From Wenzhouxiangella sp042310355 (GTDB lineage Bacteria > Pseudomonadota > Gammaproteobacteria > Xanthomonadales > Wenzhouxiangellaceae), in NCBI RefSeq assembly GCF_042310355.1, contig NZ_JBHJMR010000010.1:69878-133877 (forward strand): DNA of 64,000 nt, given 5' to 3'. The position numbers and the translations under genes are program-made. Positions 17,115 to 26,311 of the stretch are shown here, in pieces. Every line of letters starts with the position of its first letter. Positions within the stretch are counted from its first letter, which is position 1. Under the pieces are notes generated by a model. It worked only from the letters and a program-made list of their open reading frames with translations, was not told where the DNA came from and did not search any database.

Positions 17115-17714
17115 ATGCTGAACCTGGACCAGCAAGTATTGCGAACCGATGTGACCGGCATGCCGCTCGAATGGATCGGCTACCAGGATGCCGTTCGCCT
17201 GATCGTACTCGAACAGGTCTGCTACGCCCTGGGTAGCGTCCTCTACCGGCTGCACGGCGGCATCAATGCCAGCAGCGGCCGCCGGACCGAGATCCCGGTC
17301 AACGCCATCATCGCCACGCACGGCTCTCACCCGGACGCCCACCGGTTTTACGACCGCTATACCCCGCCGCTGTCCAACCGTGCGCTTTTCCGCCGCGACG
17401 AGAACCTGTGCCTCTACTGCGGTGAGCAGTTTCGCGACCGGGAGCTGTCGCGCGATCACGTGCACCCACTCGCGCAGGGCGGCGTGGATACCTGGGCCAA
17501 CGTGGTCACCGCCTGCAAGCGCTGCAACAACCACAAGGGATCACGCAAGCCCGAGCAAGCGGGCATGCAGTTGCTCGCCATTCCGTTCACGCCCACGCAC
17601 GCCGAGTACGTCTACCTGCAGGGCCGCCGCATCCTGGCCGACCAGATGGAATTCCTGCTCGCCCATTTCCCGCGCGACAGCGTGCTGCGCAAGCGACTGA
17701 CAGCGAGCTTCTGA
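17115..17714 (+). CDS. HNH endonuclease family protein
   Basis: 199 aa. The central region (about 98-140) carries a zinc-ribbon-stabilised HNH fold: LCLYCGEQF gives the first CxxC, RDHVHPLAQGG the first catalytic His pair, DTWANVVTACKRCNNHKG the Asn, second CxxC and final His. The N-terminal 95 residues are unlike restriction enzymes I know, and the family is common as a lone chromosomal gene in proteobacteria. Its stop overlaps the start of the following 5'-nuclease gene by one base (TGATG), so the two are translationally coupled, hinting at a joint nucleic-acid processing role. Divergent from degQ. Confidence 0.85.
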   Translation: MLNLDQQVLRTDVTGMPLEWIGYQDAVRLIVLEQVCYALGSVLYRLHGGINASSGRRTEIPVNAIIATHGSHPDAHRFYDRYTPPLSNRALFRRDENLCLYCGEQFRDRELSRDHVHPLAQGGVDTWANVVTACKRCNNHKGSRKPEQAGMQLLAIPFTPTHAEYVYLQGRRILADQMEFLLAHFPRDSVLRKRLTASF

Positions 17715-18667
17715 TGGCCGACCGCTCCGAAGCGCCGGGCCAGTCGCCGGCCTACCTGGTCGACGCCAGCGTCTACATCTTTCGCGCCTGGCACAGCCTG
17801 CCCGACCGCTTCGCCGACCCGGCCGGCAACCCGACCAACGCGGTCTACGGATTCGCGCGATTCCTGTGCGAGTTGATCGAACGCACCAGGGCCGATCGCG
17901 TGGCGGTGGCCTTCGACGAATCGCTCACGACGTCGTTCCGCAACGAGATCTATCCGGCCTACAAGGCCAACCGGGAGAGCGCGCCGGAAGAGCTCAAGCG
18001 CCAGTTCGCCTGGTGCCAGGACCTGGCGCGAGCGCTGGGCCTGAGCGTCTGCGCCGACGGCTACTACGAGGCCGACGACCTGATCGCCACTCTCGCCAGC
18101 CAGTGCCGCGCAAGGGGGCAGACGGTTTGCGTGGTCACCGGCGACAAGGACCTCGCCCAGTTGCTGGTCGAGCGCGATCAGTGGTGGGATTTTTCGCGCC
18201 GCAAGCCGCTGGATTCAGGCGGCGTGCGAGACCACTTCGGCGTCCATCCCCACCAGATTGCCGATTTTCTCGCCCTGACCGGCGATGCCGTCGACAACAT
18301 CCGCGGGGTCCCCGGTGTCGGCCCCAAGACCGCCGGCGCGCTGCTGGCGCGCTTCGGCAGCCTCGATGCGCTCTACGACCGCCTCGACGAGATTCCTTAT
18401 CTGAAGATCCGTGGCGCCAGGACGCTGGGACCGAAACTGCGCGAGCATGAGGCGGCGGCGCGCCTGGCGCGCCGCCTGACGGGACTGCACTGCGAGGTGC
18501 CGAAACTTTCCGGCATCGGCGACCTGAACCGCGGCCCGGGCAACGCCGACGCGCTCGATGCACTGCTCGACGGCCTGGGCTTCGGCCGTCCGCTGCGCGA
18601 GCGGCTGCACCGCCTGCGCGATATCAGCCCTCGCCCGACTGCTGCCCCTCGGCCTGCCGACGCTTGA
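17714..18667 (+). CDS. PolA-type 5'-3' exonuclease / flap endonuclease (Xni-like)
   Basis: 317 aa, a stand-alone version of the 5'-nuclease domain of DNA polymerase I, as in ExoIX/Xni. Seen: the acidic metal sites LVDASVYIFRAWHSLP, VAFDES, YYEADDLIATLA and VTGDKDLAQLL, and the helix-three-turn DNA-binding region LTGDAVDNIRGVPGVGPKTAGALLARFG (about 190-217). It is longer than E. coli Xni (251 aa) because of a C-terminal extension. Coupled to the upstream HNH gene; its last 44 bp overlap the convergent propeller gene, an unusually long overlap. Confidence 0.88.
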   Translation: MADRSEAPGQSPAYLVDASVYIFRAWHSLPDRFADPAGNPTNAVYGFARFLCELIERTRADRVAVAFDESLTTSFRNEIYPAYKANRESAPEELKRQFAWCQDLARALGLSVCADGYYEADDLIATLASQCRARGQTVCVVTGDKDLAQLLVERDQWWDFSRRKPLDSGGVRDHFGVHPHQIADFLALTGDAVDNIRGVPGVGPKTAGALLARFGSLDALYDRLDEIPYLKIRGARTLGPKLREHEAAARLARRLTGLHCEVPKLSGIGDLNRGPGNADALDALLDGLGFGRPLRERLHRLRDISPRPTAAPRPADA

Positions 18668-20063
18668 GTTCGTCGAGCATTTCCCGTCCGACGTTCTGGA
18701 CCGAGGCATTGTCGACATCGATCTTCATGATCGGCACTTCGGGCAGCGCCGCCCTGGGATCGCCCTCGGCGTCGACATGTCGCCAGTGACTGACGGCCAG
18801 GAAATACAGGTCACCTTCGTCCATCACGCCGAATGTCGGCGTATCGAACTCCTCGCGCGCAGCCGCCAAGGGCGCCACACCGTCCACGCCCAGGCCGTCG
18901 GGGCCCAGTTCCAGGCGAACGACTCGCTCGGGCGAGATGGCGTTCTGAATCGCGACAAGGTGACCGTTCCAGTGAAACAGGCCGTCGATGCCGCCTGCGT
19001 TGAAGGTTTCCGGCACGGCCAGCTTCCAGGCCTGCTTTCCACCGGAGGCGTCGACGACGAAGATGCCCAGCTCATAGTCAGCCACGTAGAGCAGGCTGTC
19101 ATCGTCGTTCAGGGCGAGTCCGCGCAGGCTCGTGAAATTGGGATGGCCGAAGAAAGGCTTGAGATCCTCGGCGCCGGGCGCGAGCCGGTAGACCATCGGC
19201 GACTGGGTGTCGGCGGCGAAAACCGCTCCGTCGCCGGCGACCGCCAGTGACCCGATCAGGTTGCGGCCGCCGCCGCTGCTGACGGGGTACTCGGCCTGGA
19301 GTTCACCGCTTTCGAGATCCAGCCGCAGCAAGGCGCTGCGCACGTCGTCTTCGCGTGCTTTTCCCTGAAATTGCGACACGCTGCCGGTAGCCACCCAGAG
19401 GTGGCCGCGTTCGGCATCGACGGCCAGGTCAAAAACCGCCTGCAACTGGGGCACATCCCCGGGGCTGGCAAAGGTTTCCCATGCCTCGCCGTCGTCGCTG
19501 GTCAGGATCAGGCCGTCGCGGACGGTGCCGACGAAAAACCGACCGTCATCGCCCACCGCCATCGCTTCCGGCATGGCGAACTCCGGATCCAGGGTGGACC
19601 AAACGGAAACATCGCCGAAGGGCTGGCCGGCCTCACTCATCATGCCGCTGAGATGATCGTAGAGGTCGTGCCCGCGCATCGGCTCCACCGCATCGATCTC
19701 GTCCCAGTTTTCCGAAAGCCCCTGCTGCTGCATCTTGAGCATCATGTCGTAAGCCTGGCGCAGGTTGCCGAGCCGGGCATGCCCCTCGACCAGGTGGCGC
19801 ATGAAATCCTGGTTGTAGGGACGCAGCCGATGCAGCTCCTCGGTGGCCTTCACCCAGGCCTCGATATCTTGTTCGCGGTAGGCTTCAGCAGCCTTGCCGA
19901 ACCAATGGGCCATCTGCTGCCCGGGAGCCGGCTGACCGGCCTGGGACGACGGCTCGGATGACTCCGTTGCCTCGTCGGTCGCTTCGGCCGCCGTCTGGGC
20001 GAGAGCGCCGGAGAAAACCGGCAGGCCGACGGCCAGGGTGAACACCAGTGCGGAAATACGCAT
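18624..20063 (-). CDS. Secreted beta-propeller protein of unknown function
   Basis: 479 aa. Signal peptide (LVFTLAVGLPVFSGALAQ), a Thr/Glu/Ser-rich linker, a TPR-like helical part (about 50-115, AHWFGKAAEAYREQDIEAWVKATEELHRL), then about 300 residues of repeating beta-blade pattern (MAVGDDGRFFVGT, DLAVDAERGHLWVAT, LAVAGDGAVFAAD, LALNDDDSLLYVAD, GIDGLFHWNGHLVAIQN) like NHL/SMP-30-type propellers. Likely a periplasmic sensor, scaffold or sugar/peptide-binding protein; no catalytic residues are evident. Divergent from the Nudix gene across 105 bp. Confidence 0.78.
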   Translation of the reverse strand: MRISALVFTLAVGLPVFSGALAQTAAEATDEATESSEPSSQAGQPAPGQQMAHWFGKAAEAYREQDIEAWVKATEELHRLRPYNQDFMRHLVEGHARLGNLRQAYDMMLKMQQQGLSENWDEIDAVEPMRGHDLYDHLSGMMSEAGQPFGDVSVWSTLDPEFAMPEAMAVGDDGRFFVGTVRDGLILTSDDGEAWETFASPGDVPQLQAVFDLAVDAERGHLWVATGSVSQFQGKAREDDVRSALLRLDLESGELQAEYPVSSGGGRNLIGSLAVAGDGAVFAADTQSPMVYRLAPGAEDLKPFFGHPNFTSLRGLALNDDDSLLYVADYELGIFVVDASGGKQAWKLAVPETFNAGGIDGLFHWNGHLVAIQNAISPERVVRLELGPDGLGVDGVAPLAAAREEFDTPTFGVMDEGDLYFLAVSHWRHVDAEGDPRAALPEVPIMKIDVDNASVQNVGREMLDELKRRQAEGQQSGEG

Positions 20064-20168
20064 AATCCTTCCTGTATTGAATACGTTTTAATGGTCGATT
20101 GCGAGCGTTGGGACTGCCAAACGCCCGATTCGTTCAGCCCGACACTACTCACGCCCGGAGGGCGGTAT

Positions 20169-20690
20169 ATGTCCGATGAAACGCGCACATTGTACGACGG
20201 TCGCTACCTTCGCCTGGTCGAGCGTCGCGGCTGGGAGCTGGTCTCGCGCCGGCACCGGGTCGCGGTGCTCGTCGCCTGGACGCCGGCCGACGAACTGTTG
20301 CTGGTCGAACAGTACCGGGTTCCGGTCGAGCGCCGCACCATCGAGCTCCCCGCGGGACTGGTCGGCGACCAGGCCGGCCTCGAGTCCGAGCCCCTGCTCG
20401 AGGCCGCGCGACGCGAGCTGGAAGAGGAAACCGGCTGGCAGGCCCGCGAGGTCTCGGAACTCATGCCCTGCCCGACCTCGGCCGGCCTGACCGACGAGAT
20501 CGCCGTGTTCGTGAAGGCGACCGACCTGGTGCGAGTCGGCGACGGGGGCGGTGATGAAAGCGAAGACATCGTGGTGCACGCGGTCGCGGTCGATGCCATC
20601 GACGACTGGCTGCGACAACGCCACGCGGCAGGGCTCGCCATCGACCCCAAGATCTACGCCGCGCTTTACTGGTCCCTGCGCGGGCGCTGA
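20169..20690 (+). CDS. Nudix hydrolase (ADP-ribose pyrophosphatase-like)
   Basis: 173 aa. Hydrolyses nucleoside diphosphate-X compounds, probably ADP-ribose or NDP-sugars. Seen: VEQYRVPVERRTIELPAGLVGD, typical of the ADPRase group, followed by the Nudix box ending EAARRELEEETGW (about 78-90), with metal-ligand Glu residues intact. The start ATG at 20169 has GGAGG at 7 nt spacing; the longer open frame to 20091 overlaps the divergent promoter. Substrate is inferred from the E-L-P-A-G motif only. Confidence 0.88.
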   Translation: MSDETRTLYDGRYLRLVERRGWELVSRRHRVAVLVAWTPADELLLVEQYRVPVERRTIELPAGLVGDQAGLESEPLLEAARRELEEETGWQAREVSELMPCPTSAGLTDEIAVFVKATDLVRVGDGGGDESEDIVVHAVAVDAIDDWLRQRHAAGLAIDPKIYAALYWSLRGR

Positions 20691-20695
20691 ATCGC

Positions 20696-21103
20696 TCAGA
20701 TCATCCAGCGGCCGACTGCGGTGACGATCACGATCAGCGCGCCGGCGGCAAAGACCAGCCAGGTCAGGCAAGTACCCCAGAAGCGTCCCGCCGAGTACCC
20801 GGCGCTGCGATTGAGCCCGACCAAACCGTGCATGACCCGGCCGACCAGCAAGGCCGCGCCCAGCAGGTGGACCAGCCAGGCCGGCGCGGCCGTTCCAGCC
20901 TCCACGAGTACGAGCAGCAGCAGCGCCAGGGGGACATACTCGGCAAAATTGGCGTGGGCCCGCACGGCGCGGTCGAGCACCTCGTTGCCGCCGGTGCCGA
21001 TCCCGACCTGCAGCGTCCGGCGCAGCCGAACGACCTGCAGCGACAGCGCCAGGTAGAGCAGCACCAGCAGTCCGGCATAGAACATGGAAATCGTCAGAGC
21101 CAT
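20696..21103 (-). CDS. MAPEG family membrane protein
   Basis: 135 aa with four hydrophobic segments. Matches the bacterial MAPEG pattern (membrane-associated eicosanoid/glutathione proteins): VVRLRRTLQVGIGTGGNEVLDRAVRAHANFAEYVPLALLLLVLVE, where the R-H-N-F-x-E-Y-x-P signature is diagnostic, then GRVMHGLVGLNRSAGYSAGRFWGT. Glutathione-dependent activity is known for some members, but many bacterial ones are uncharacterised. Convergent with the Nudix gene (5 bp apart) and divergent from the isoaspartyl peptidase gene. Confidence 0.88.
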   Translation of the reverse strand: MALTISMFYAGLLVLLYLALSLQVVRLRRTLQVGIGTGGNEVLDRAVRAHANFAEYVPLALLLLVLVEAGTAAPAWLVHLLGAALLVGRVMHGLVGLNRSAGYSAGRFWGTCLTWLVFAAGALIVIVTAVGRWMI

Positions 21104-21190
21104 CCGGGAGTTCCCTCAAGATTGTCGAGACCGCAGTATAGGACGGGTACACTGGAAACGACCAAGCAATGACCGAGGAAATGAACCGAC

Positions 21191-22186
21191 ATGCTTCGAA
21201 TTCTGATTTTGACGGCTTGCGCCCTGGCCGCCGGATCGACCGTGGCTGAATCTTCCGACGCGCCCGTCGCCATTGCCATTCACGGCGGCGCCGGCACGAT
21301 CTCGCCCGAGCAGATGTCGCCCGAGCGCGAGCAGGCCATTCGCGCGGCGCTCGAGCAGGCCGCGCGCGCCGGTCATGCGGTACTCGAAGACGGCGGCCCG
21401 GCGCTCGACGCGGTGGTGGCGGCCATCCGCGTGCTCGAGGATGCGCCCGAGTTCAACGCCGGCCGGGGTGCGGTGCTGACCAACACCGGGACCGTGGAGA
21501 TGGATGCCTCGATCATGGACGGTGCCGGCCTCGATGCCGGCGCGGTAGCCGCGGTCAAGCGCATCCGCCATCCGATCGAGGCCGCGCGCCTCGTCCTGCA
21601 CGAATCGCCGCACGTGATGTTGATCGGCGAAGGCGCGATGAGTTTCGCCGAGGGTCACGGCCTCGAGTTCATGGACGAAGACTGGTTCATCACCGATTTC
21701 CGGCGCCAGCAACTCGAAGCGCTCCAGTCGAACGAACAGGCCGGCATGCAGCTATCGGAGAGCTGGCACTCGACCGTCGGTGCCGTCGCACTGGATACCG
21801 AAGGCAACCTGGCCGCCGCGACCTCGACCGGCGGCATGGCGAACAAGCGCTGGGGTCGGGTCGGGGATTCACCCATCATCGGCGCCGGCACCTATGCCGA
21901 CAACCGCGCCTGCGCGGTTTCGGCCACCGGCCACGGTGAATTCTTCATCCGTCACGTCGCCGCCCACAGCATCTGCTCACTGGTGCGCCTGGCCGACATG
22001 GACCTCGAGACGGCCGCCGACCAAGTTGTCAACGAAACGCTCAAGCAAGCCGGCGCCGACGGCGGCGTGATCGCCATCGACCCCCAGGGCAGAATCTCCA
22101 TGCCGTTCAACACGACCGGCATGTACCGCGCCGCCATCCATGCCGACGGCCGCTTCGAGATCGGCATTTACGGCGAAACCGAGTGA
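21191..22186 (+). CDS. Isoaspartyl peptidase / plant-type L-asparaginase
   Basis: 331 aa Ntn-hydrolase that autocleaves before a Thr to give alpha and beta subunits and hydrolyses beta-aspartyl dipeptides and asparagine. Seen: IAIHGGAGTI (about 28-37), EFNAGRGAVLTNTGTVEMDASIMDG (about 87-111), and the cleavage site SWHSTVGAVALD with nucleophile Thr195, then TSTGGMANKRWGRVGDSPIIGAGTYAD. An N-terminal signal peptide (about 1-19) indicates periplasmic location, unlike cytosolic E. coli IaaA. The downstream CPXCG gene overlaps by 4 bp. Confidence 0.92.
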   Translation: MLRILILTACALAAGSTVAESSDAPVAIAIHGGAGTISPEQMSPEREQAIRAALEQAARAGHAVLEDGGPALDAVVAAIRVLEDAPEFNAGRGAVLTNTGTVEMDASIMDGAGLDAGAVAAVKRIRHPIEAARLVLHESPHVMLIGEGAMSFAEGHGLEFMDEDWFITDFRRQQLEALQSNEQAGMQLSESWHSTVGAVALDTEGNLAAATSTGGMANKRWGRVGDSPIIGAGTYADNRACAVSATGHGEFFIRHVAAHSICSLVRLADMDLETAADQVVNETLKQAGADGGVIAIDPQGRISMPFNTTGMYRAAIHADGRFEIGIYGETE

Positions 22187-22380
22187 TCGTCGGGGATGCG
22201 GAGGGCGAAGACTTCGGTTTCACCTGCCCCTGGTGCAACGAGCCCAACGAGCTGTTCATCGACCCAGACGAGCGCGGGCAAGTGGTGCTCATGGATTGCC
22301 GCGTATGCTGCCGTCCCATCGAGATCGCGCTACCACTGAATCCGGACGAGGCACCAGACGTACGCCCCGAGGATCAGTGA
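22183..22380 (+). CDS. CPXCG-motif cysteine-rich small protein
   Basis: 65 aa. One conserved module: FTCPWCNEPNELFID (CxxC) and MDCRVCCRPIEIAL (CxxCC), a zinc-ribbon-like pattern that defines the CPXCG family of small gammaproteobacterial proteins. Function unknown; probably binds one metal ion. The start is GTG at 22183, overlapping the stop of the upstream gene by 4 bp (GTGA), so it is translationally coupled. Note the motif reads CPWCN rather than CPxCG here. Confidence 0.85.
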   Translation: MIVGDAEGEDFGFTCPWCNEPNELFIDPDERGQVVLMDCRVCCRPIEIALPLNPDEAPDVRPEDQ

Positions 22381-22387
22381 GGATGGC

Positions 22388-22415
22388 CCCTAGTCCCTAG
22401 TCCCTAGTCCCTAGT
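22388..22415. repeat. Heptamer repeat element B (single arm, CCCTAGT unit)
   Basis: Four tandem copies of a 7-bp unit (CTAGTCC) fill the 34-bp gap between the stops of the CPXCG gene and the convergent metF. The same unit, more diverged, fills the gap at 27998-28035. Confidence 0.88.
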
Positions 22416-23284
22416 CACGCAATGCTACGTTCGCCCGCGTCAACTTTCCCCAGGCCGAGGTTCCGGCACAGCGCCAGCGGTGCGGTCGAGCGGTTGAGGG
22501 TATAGAAATGAATGCCCGGCGCGCCGCCTTCGAGCAAGCGCCGGCACAGGTCGGTGACGACCTCTTCGCCGAAAGCCCGCAGTGAACGGACGTCGCCCGC
22601 CGCTTCCCAGGCCTCGATCCGCTTGGCGATCCACAGCGGGATCTCGGCGCCGCACATGCGCGAAAAGCGCGCCAGGCCCGAGTAATTGGTGATCGGCATG
22701 ATGCCGGGCACGATCGGCACGTCCACGCCCGCCGCGCGGGCATCCTCGACGAACCGGAAATAGCTCTCGGCGCCGAAGAAATACTGGGTGATCGCGCCAT
22801 CGGCGCCGGCGTCGACCTTGGCGCGGAAATGCGCCACATCCGAGGTCGGATCCCTCGATTCCGGGTGATGCTCCGGGTAGCAGGCCACTTCGATATGGAA
22901 ACGATCGCCGTAGTGCTCGCGGATGAAGCGCACCAGGTCGACGGCATGATCGAAAACACCCGTTCCCCCGCCCGAGGGCCGGTCACCGCGCAACACCACG
23001 AGCCGCTCGATGCCGTTGTCGCGGTAGTCGTCGAGCAGGTCTCGGATACTGTCGATGTCCTCGGACATGCAGGAAATATGCGGCGCCGCCGGCACGCCGG
23101 TCGCCTCGGCAATACTTCGCACGGTCTCGAAGGTACGCGTACGCGTCGACCCGCCGGCGCCGAAGGTCACCGACATGTACTCCGGCCCGAGTGCCGCCAG
23201 CCGATCACGCGAGCGTTCAAAGGTTTCCTGCTGTTGCTCGTTCTTCGGCGGGAAGAATTCGAAGCTCAGTTGCGGATTACTCAT
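22415..23284 (-). CDS. metF: Methylenetetrahydrofolate reductase
   Basis: 289 aa flavoenzyme reducing 5,10-methylene-THF to 5-methyl-THF, the methyl donor for methionine synthesis. Seen: LSFEFFPPKNEQQQ (about 6-19), VTFGAGGSTRTRTF, PHISCM, LVVLRGDRPSGGG, and ITQYFFGAESYFRFV with the FAD/folate-site residues. Length is normal. It is the last gene of metK-ahcY-metF. The bases just upstream of the ATG are entirely GGTTTCA-type repeat (on the minus strand CCTGAAACCTT-ATG) and show no Shine-Dalgarno sequence. Confidence 0.95.
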   Translation of the reverse strand: MSNPQLSFEFFPPKNEQQQETFERSRDRLAALGPEYMSVTFGAGGSTRTRTFETVRSIAEATGVPAAPHISCMSEDIDSIRDLLDDYRDNGIERLVVLRGDRPSGGGTGVFDHAVDLVRFIREHYGDRFHIEVACYPEHHPESRDPTSDVAHFRAKVDAGADGAITQYFFGAESYFRFVEDARAAGVDVPIVPGIMPITNYSGLARFSRMCGAEIPLWIAKRIEAWEAAGDVRSLRAFGEEVVTDLCRRLLEGGAPGIHFYTLNRSTAPLALCRNLGLGKVDAGERSIA

Positions 23285-23369
23285 AAGGTTTCAGGTTTCA
23301 GGTTTCAGGTTTCAGGGCGGGCCCCGGTTCACTCTTTCCTGAAACCTGAACCCTGAACCCTGAAACCTT
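23285..23369. repeat. Paired-arm heptamer repeat element C (ahcY/metF gap)
   Basis: Left arm 23285-23316 is about four copies of AGGTTTC; right arm 23338-23369 is the inverted complement (CTGAAAC and the variant CTGAACC); the core is about 21 bp (GGGCGGGCCCC then GGTTCACTC). The element spans from the metF start codon to 6 bp before the ahcY stop. RNA from the met operon would fold it into a hairpin of about 30 bp with few mismatches. Confidence 0.92.
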
Positions 23370-23375
23370 CTTTGC

Positions 23376-24836
<1,461 letters not shown>

Positions 24837-24906
24837 TGGTGCTTACCTCTTGGTTCTCTAGATCAGTGAATTCGTCGATTGATTTCGGGCTTCGTCAGGC
24901 ACGAGC

Positions 24907-24931
24907 GCGCAATCGGCAAGTCCGATTGCGC
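24907..24931 (-). other. Perfect hairpin in the metK-ahcY intergenic RNA
   Basis: Ten-base-pair perfect stem (24907-24916 with 24922-24931, 5-nt loop) about 90 nt after the metK stop. No T-run follows, so a full terminator is unlikely; an mRNA processing or stability stem, or attenuation between metK and ahcY, is possible. Confidence 0.6.
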
Positions 24932-24952
24932 CGCCAGCTGCCTTTTCGTTTC

Positions 24953-25018
24953 GAGCATTCGTTCATTCGAATTTCGAACGTGTTTGTAATTTGGTGCTTG
25001 TCATTTGCTGCTTGTTCT
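24953..25018. repeat. Short-period repeat J next to the metK stop
   Basis: AT-rich patch in GC-rich surroundings. Contains a two-fold 14-bp repeat (TTTGGTGCTTGTCA then TTTGCTGCTTGTTC) and a TTCGAATTTCGAA-type palindromic stretch. It ends exactly at the metK stop codon, the same gene-abutting position as the other short-period repeats in this window. Confidence 0.6.
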
Positions 25019-26236
25019 TCACAAACCGGCGTCGGCGCGCAGTGCCTCGGCCTTGTCGGTCTTCTCCCAGCTGAACGTCGTGAAATGCTCGGTCGTCTCA
25101 TGACCCTCGCGCACGACCTTCGCCGAGGTTTCCTGCGCATGGCGGCCGAAGTGTCCGTGCGTCGCGGTCTCGCGATACATCGGGTGCAGCAGGTCCAGGG
25201 CCTTGAGAATGCCGTAAGGCCTGAGATCAAAATGTCGACGGATCAATTCCTCGATCTTTTCTTCGGGGATCTTGTTGGTGCCGAAGGTGGTCACCGACAC
25301 GGACGTCGGTTCGGCCACGCCGATGGCGTAGCTGACCTGCACCTCGCACTTGTCGGCCAGGCCGGCAGCGACCACGTTCTTGGCCACGTAGCGCCCCGCG
25401 TAGGTTGCCGAGCGGTCGACCTTGGACGGGTCCTTGCCGGAGAAGGCACCGCCGCCGTGGCGCGCCATGCCGCCGTAGGTATCGACGATGATCTTGCGCC
25501 CGGTCAGGCCGGCATCACCGACCGGCCCGCCGATGACGAACTTTCCGGTCGGATTGATGTGGAAACGGGTTTTCTCGTGCAGCCACTCCGCCGGCAGCAC
25601 CGGCTCGATGATGTGCTTCCTGACGCCTTCGCGCAGTTCTTCCAGGCCCACGCCGTCGTCGTGCTGGGTCGAGAGCACGACCGCGTCGATGGCAACCGGC
25701 TGCCCGTCCTCGTAGCGCAGGGTGACCTGGCTCTTGGCGTCGGGCCGCAGCCACGGCAAAGGATTGTCGCGGTGCTTGCGGATTCGCGTCTGCTGCTCGA
25801 CGAGGCGATGCGCGTAGTAGATCGGCGCGGGCATCAGCACCTCGGTCTCGTTCGAGGCGTAGCCGAACATCAGGCCCTGGTCGCCGGCGCCCTGGTCTTC
25901 GGGAATCTCGCGATCGACACCCTGCGCGATATCGGGCGACTGCTTGCCGATCATGTTGATGACCGAGCAGGTATGGCCGTCGAACCCGACGTCCGAGGAG
26001 TCGTAGCCAATATCGACCACGACCTTGCGGATCAGGTCCTCCAGGTCGACCCAGGCGGTCGTGGTGATCTCGCCGCCGACGATCACCGCCCCGGTCTTCA
26101 GGAAGGTCTCGCAGGCGACGCGCGCGTGCGGATCCTGCGTCAGGATCGCATCCAGGATGGCATCGGAAATCTGGTCGGCCATCTTGTCCGGGTGGCCCTC
26201 GGACACCGACTCGGAAGTGAACAGGTAGGATCTCAT
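25019..26236 (-). CDS. metK: S-adenosylmethionine synthetase
   Basis: 405 aa, making SAM from ATP and methionine. Seen: SVSEGHPDKMADQISDAILDAIL (about 9-31), the ATP motif DQGAGDQGLMFGYA, and the P-loop-like GGGAFSGKDPSKVDRSAAY-type segment (GGGAFSGKDPSKVDRSATY), plus DLRPYGILKALDL near the C-terminus. First gene of the minus-strand methyl-cycle set metK-ahcY-metF. A -10-like TAGAAT (26276-26281, minus) and a 26-bp imperfect palindrome at 26247-26272 overlie its transcription start region. Confidence 0.97.
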   Translation of the reverse strand: MRSYLFTSESVSEGHPDKMADQISDAILDAILTQDPHARVACETFLKTGAVIVGGEITTTAWVDLEDLIRKVVVDIGYDSSDVGFDGHTCSVINMIGKQSPDIAQGVDREIPEDQGAGDQGLMFGYASNETEVLMPAPIYYAHRLVEQQTRIRKHRDNPLPWLRPDAKSQVTLRYEDGQPVAIDAVVLSTQHDDGVGLEELREGVRKHIIEPVLPAEWLHEKTRFHINPTGKFVIGGPVGDAGLTGRKIIVDTYGGMARHGGGAFSGKDPSKVDRSATYAGRYVAKNVVAAGLADKCEVQVSYAIGVAEPTSVSVTTFGTNKIPEEKIEELIRRHFDLRPYGILKALDLLHPMYRETATHGHFGRHAQETSAKVVREGHETTEHFTTFSWEKTDKAEALRADAGL

Positions 26237-26246
26237 GGCGCTACTT

Positions 26247-26281
26247 TATCTCTTGATCGGGATAGAAAGATATGGATTCTA
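26247..26281 (-). promoter_or_regulatory. Candidate metK promoter and operator palindrome
   Basis: On the minus strand TAGAAT (26276-26281) is a 5/6 match to a -10 box; the expected start lies near 26269. A 26-bp imperfect inverted repeat at 26247-26272 begins TATCT and ends AGATA with ATCnnGAT-like centre, placed over the start site where a repressor would act. SahR/SamR-type methionine-cycle repressors are known upstream of metK in proteobacteria; assigning one here is inference. No good -35 is seen. Confidence 0.5.
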
Positions 26282-26311
26282 ACGTAGATGGGGCGGGGAT
26301 GCATCCGAACC

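Noticed and set aside
24837..25018. SAH riboswitch upstream of ahcY
   Set aside because: I looked for the conserved SAH-aptamer elements and found only a plain hairpin and repeats.
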